DNA from: Candidatus Tenebribacter mawsonii
Lineage (GTDB): Bacteria; Cloacimonadota; Cloacimonadia; Cloacimonadales; TCS61
NCBI GenBank assembly: GCA_030765665.1
Contig: JAVCCD010000085.1
Location: forward strand, 1-24,717
Reading direction: 5' to 3'
Length of the DNA: 24,717 bases
The position numbers and the translations under genes were made by a program. Positions 23,335 to 24,717 of the stretch are shown here, in pieces (the stretch's first letter is position 1; each line of letters begins with the position of its first letter). The notes beneath the pieces were generated by a model that was not told the origin of the DNA, made no database searches, and was given only the letters and a program-made list of their open reading frames with translations.

Positions 23335-24717
23335 TCATTTAAGTAAAAGCATCTTATTCGTTTGCTGATGATCTCCTGAAATTAATTTATAAAAATATAT
23401 ACCCGAAGAAACCTGCTGATCTTTTGAATCAGTTCCATTCCAATTAATACTATTTATTCCTAATTTAAAATTTGTAATTTCTAAATCTTTAATTTTCTGT
23501 CCCTTCAAATTGTATATTATTAGTTCTGTGTTTTCGATATTATTAGTACCTAATTCAAAATATATCGTTGTTGATGGGTTGAAAGGATTGGGATAATTGT
23601 TCAAATTAAAATCTAAACTTGCTAAATCCTCATGAGCTGAGGAAGCCATATCTACATCACTTGAATAACGAGGTTCAATTCTATACGAGCTATAAGCGTA
23701 ATCGACTATTCCCGTTACATCATACATCTCTCCGATAGTCGGAACAAAAGCATACATTATGTCATTAATCATGATCGAACCTGATCCATCATCAACTAAC
23801 CATTCACCATATCCAGCATCATAATCTGTACATTCTGCGTTATCAATATGTACAAGAACACCTTCATAATCTTCTTGATTTACATCTATAGTTGATAGAA
23901 AAACAGCTTCGGGAAGATCATTTCCACTTGATAGAATTGAGTATTCTACAATATCTGTTAATTCTGTTTTATCAAAATATTCTTCTACTACAGCCGTAAT
24001 ATTTATCTCATCACCCTGATCAACCTCGGTTCCATAATCATATACAAATATACCATTCCAAGCATCAGCTCCATCTTGCAGAAAATAACTATTTTCACCA
24101 ACACCCGTTACGATACCATTCGTGATAACTTCTACGCCTGTTAATGGGGATGCTCCAACTTCAGAATATTGAATCTCGTAAATTGTATAATCTGTGGTTG
24201 GCTCAATAATGTGAAAGGGATTATTACTTTCATCGATCGGATCGCCATTCTCCGTATCAGAAATCACAATTTTATAATCCCCTAAATTTTGCTCTAAAGG
24301 AATAGTCCATGTCCATTCACCATCATTTTCAGTAGAAGCAACAAGAATTTCCCTTTCATCAGAAGTCTCATTTTGCAATTCGATCTTTACATTCCCATTA
24401 AAATTAGAACTAACCCACTTTATTATGTGTTCTGTTCCCTGCTGCCATCTCTCTTCAATATTTGGAATACTTACGATAAGCAAAGGTTCTGAAGAAGTAA
24501 TAGTATTGAAATCCGCAAAAACCGGTAAGTGATCTGATGCATTGTATAAAGCATCTGCAACTTCCTGTGAGACAGCCGAGTTAGTACCGGCATTTATCGA
24601 TAGATTAAAATGTAACCCATCATTCCCAAATGAAGTAATTGTATTATCTATATATTCTAAACCAGAGCCATTATTTAATTGATACGAAGAGAAAATAAAG
24701 TCAAACCTATCGTCAAG
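23335..24717 (-). CDS. Secreted multidomain protein: endonuclease/exonuclease/phosphatase C-terminus, Kre9-like, OB-fold and FCB-type sorting tail (5' end outside window)
   Basis: The frame is open without a stop to the right edge. A TTG at 24483 is therefore an internal leucine, not a start. The upstream part (24484-24717) reads 'RFDFIFSSYQL…' and '…NASDHLPVFADF', the end of an EEP-family phosphatase/nuclease, with the SDH motif that holds the catalytic His. A Kre9/KNH-like β domain follows ('PNIEERWQQGTEHIIKW…WTIPLEQNLGDYKIVI'), then an OB-fold like those of secreted nucleases ('GVEVITNGIVTGVGENSYFLQDG' region through 'VTGIVDYA'). The end is a FlgD/T9SS-type C-terminal domain ('NYPNPFNPSTTIYFEL', 'INWNGTDSKDQQVSSGIYFYKL', 'KMLLLK'). 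The tail implies export and surface attachment or release. Likely activity is extracellular nucleic-acid or phosphoester hydrolysis, inferred. Confidence 0.82.
   Translation of the reverse strand, partial: LDDRFDFIFSSYQLNNGSGLEYIDNTITSFGNDGLHFNLSINAGTNSAVSQEVADALYNASDHLPVFADFNTITSSEPLLIVSIPNIEERWQQGTEHIIKWVSSNFNGNVKIELQNETSDEREILVASTENDGEWTWTIPLEQNLGDYKIVISDTENGDPIDESNNPFHIIEPTTDYTIYEIQYSEVGASPLTGVEVITNGIVTGVGENSYFLQDGADAWNGIFVYDYGTEVDQGDEINITAVVEEYFDKTELTDIVEYSILSSGNDLPEAVFLSTIDVNQEDYEGVLVHIDNAECTDYDAGYGEWLVDDGSGSIMINDIMYAFVPTIGEMYDVTGIVDYAYSSYRIEPRYSSDVDMASSAHEDLASLDFNLNNYPNPFNPSTTIYFELGTNNIENTELIIYNLKGQKIKDLEITNFKLGINSINWNGTDSKDQQVSSGIYFYKLISGDHQQTNKMLLLK

Noticed and set aside
24481..24483. 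TTG as start codon of the right-edge secreted protein
   Set aside because: The frame is open upstream to the window end and encodes recognisable EEP-family sequence (RFDFIF, SDHLPVFADF).

Overview
The window is AT-rich and densely coding, with no tRNA, rRNA, CRISPR array, transposase or phage gene that I could find. The most telling taxonomic clue is the protein at the right edge. It is a multidomain secreted protein ending in an 'NYPNPFNPSTT…GIYFYKL…K' sorting tail, typical of Cloacimonadota, Bacteroidota and other FCB-group bacteria. A large periplasmic TPR/DUF3857/transglutaminase protein and uniformly A/T-rich codon use fit an uncultured FCB-type anaerobe, with Cloacimonadota my best guess. 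This placement is inference, not proof.

Region 1 (1-8640, + strand). After the tail of a NifX/NifB-type iron-cluster-binding protein and a terminator-like hairpin, nine closely spaced or overlapping genes run from 328 to 8533 and end at a strong terminator (8585-8640). They encode a second NifX-like protein, a CoA-disulfide-reductase-type flavoprotein, a free-standing archaeal-type ThrRS editing domain, an MFS transporter, a SAM methyltransferase, an ArsP_2-type heavy-metal exporter, a small membrane-anchored CxxC protein, a second MFS transporter (fosmidomycin-resistance-like) and a second one-cysteine flavoprotein. I recognise most of the families but not the cluster as a described system. 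It looks like a metal(loid) or thiol/persulfide handling island and is the best candidate here for an undescribed system.

Region 2 (8641-14650, + strand). Four overlapping or tightly spaced genes form a housekeeping operon: ispD (MEP isoprenoid pathway), a very large GlmS-type aminotransferase with an apparent N-terminal propeptide, ispF (MEP pathway) and a U32-family protein resembling RlhA. A 12-bp-stem terminator lies between this operon and the convergent cold-shock gene.

Region 3 (14670-21815, - strand). This holds a CspA-type cold-shock protein with a structured leader, a long-form urocanate hydratase (histidine degradation) coupled to an unrecognised 270-residue protein just upstream of it, and the 1246-residue secreted TPR/DUF3857/transglutaminase protein. 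That last gene has an 18-bp ARG-box-like palindrome in front of its start.

Region 4 (21988-24717). An allantoinase/dihydroorotase-family amidohydrolase (+) meets, with no gap at all, the 3' end of a secreted endonuclease/exonuclease/phosphatase-family protein (-). The reading frame of that protein runs off the right edge of the window.
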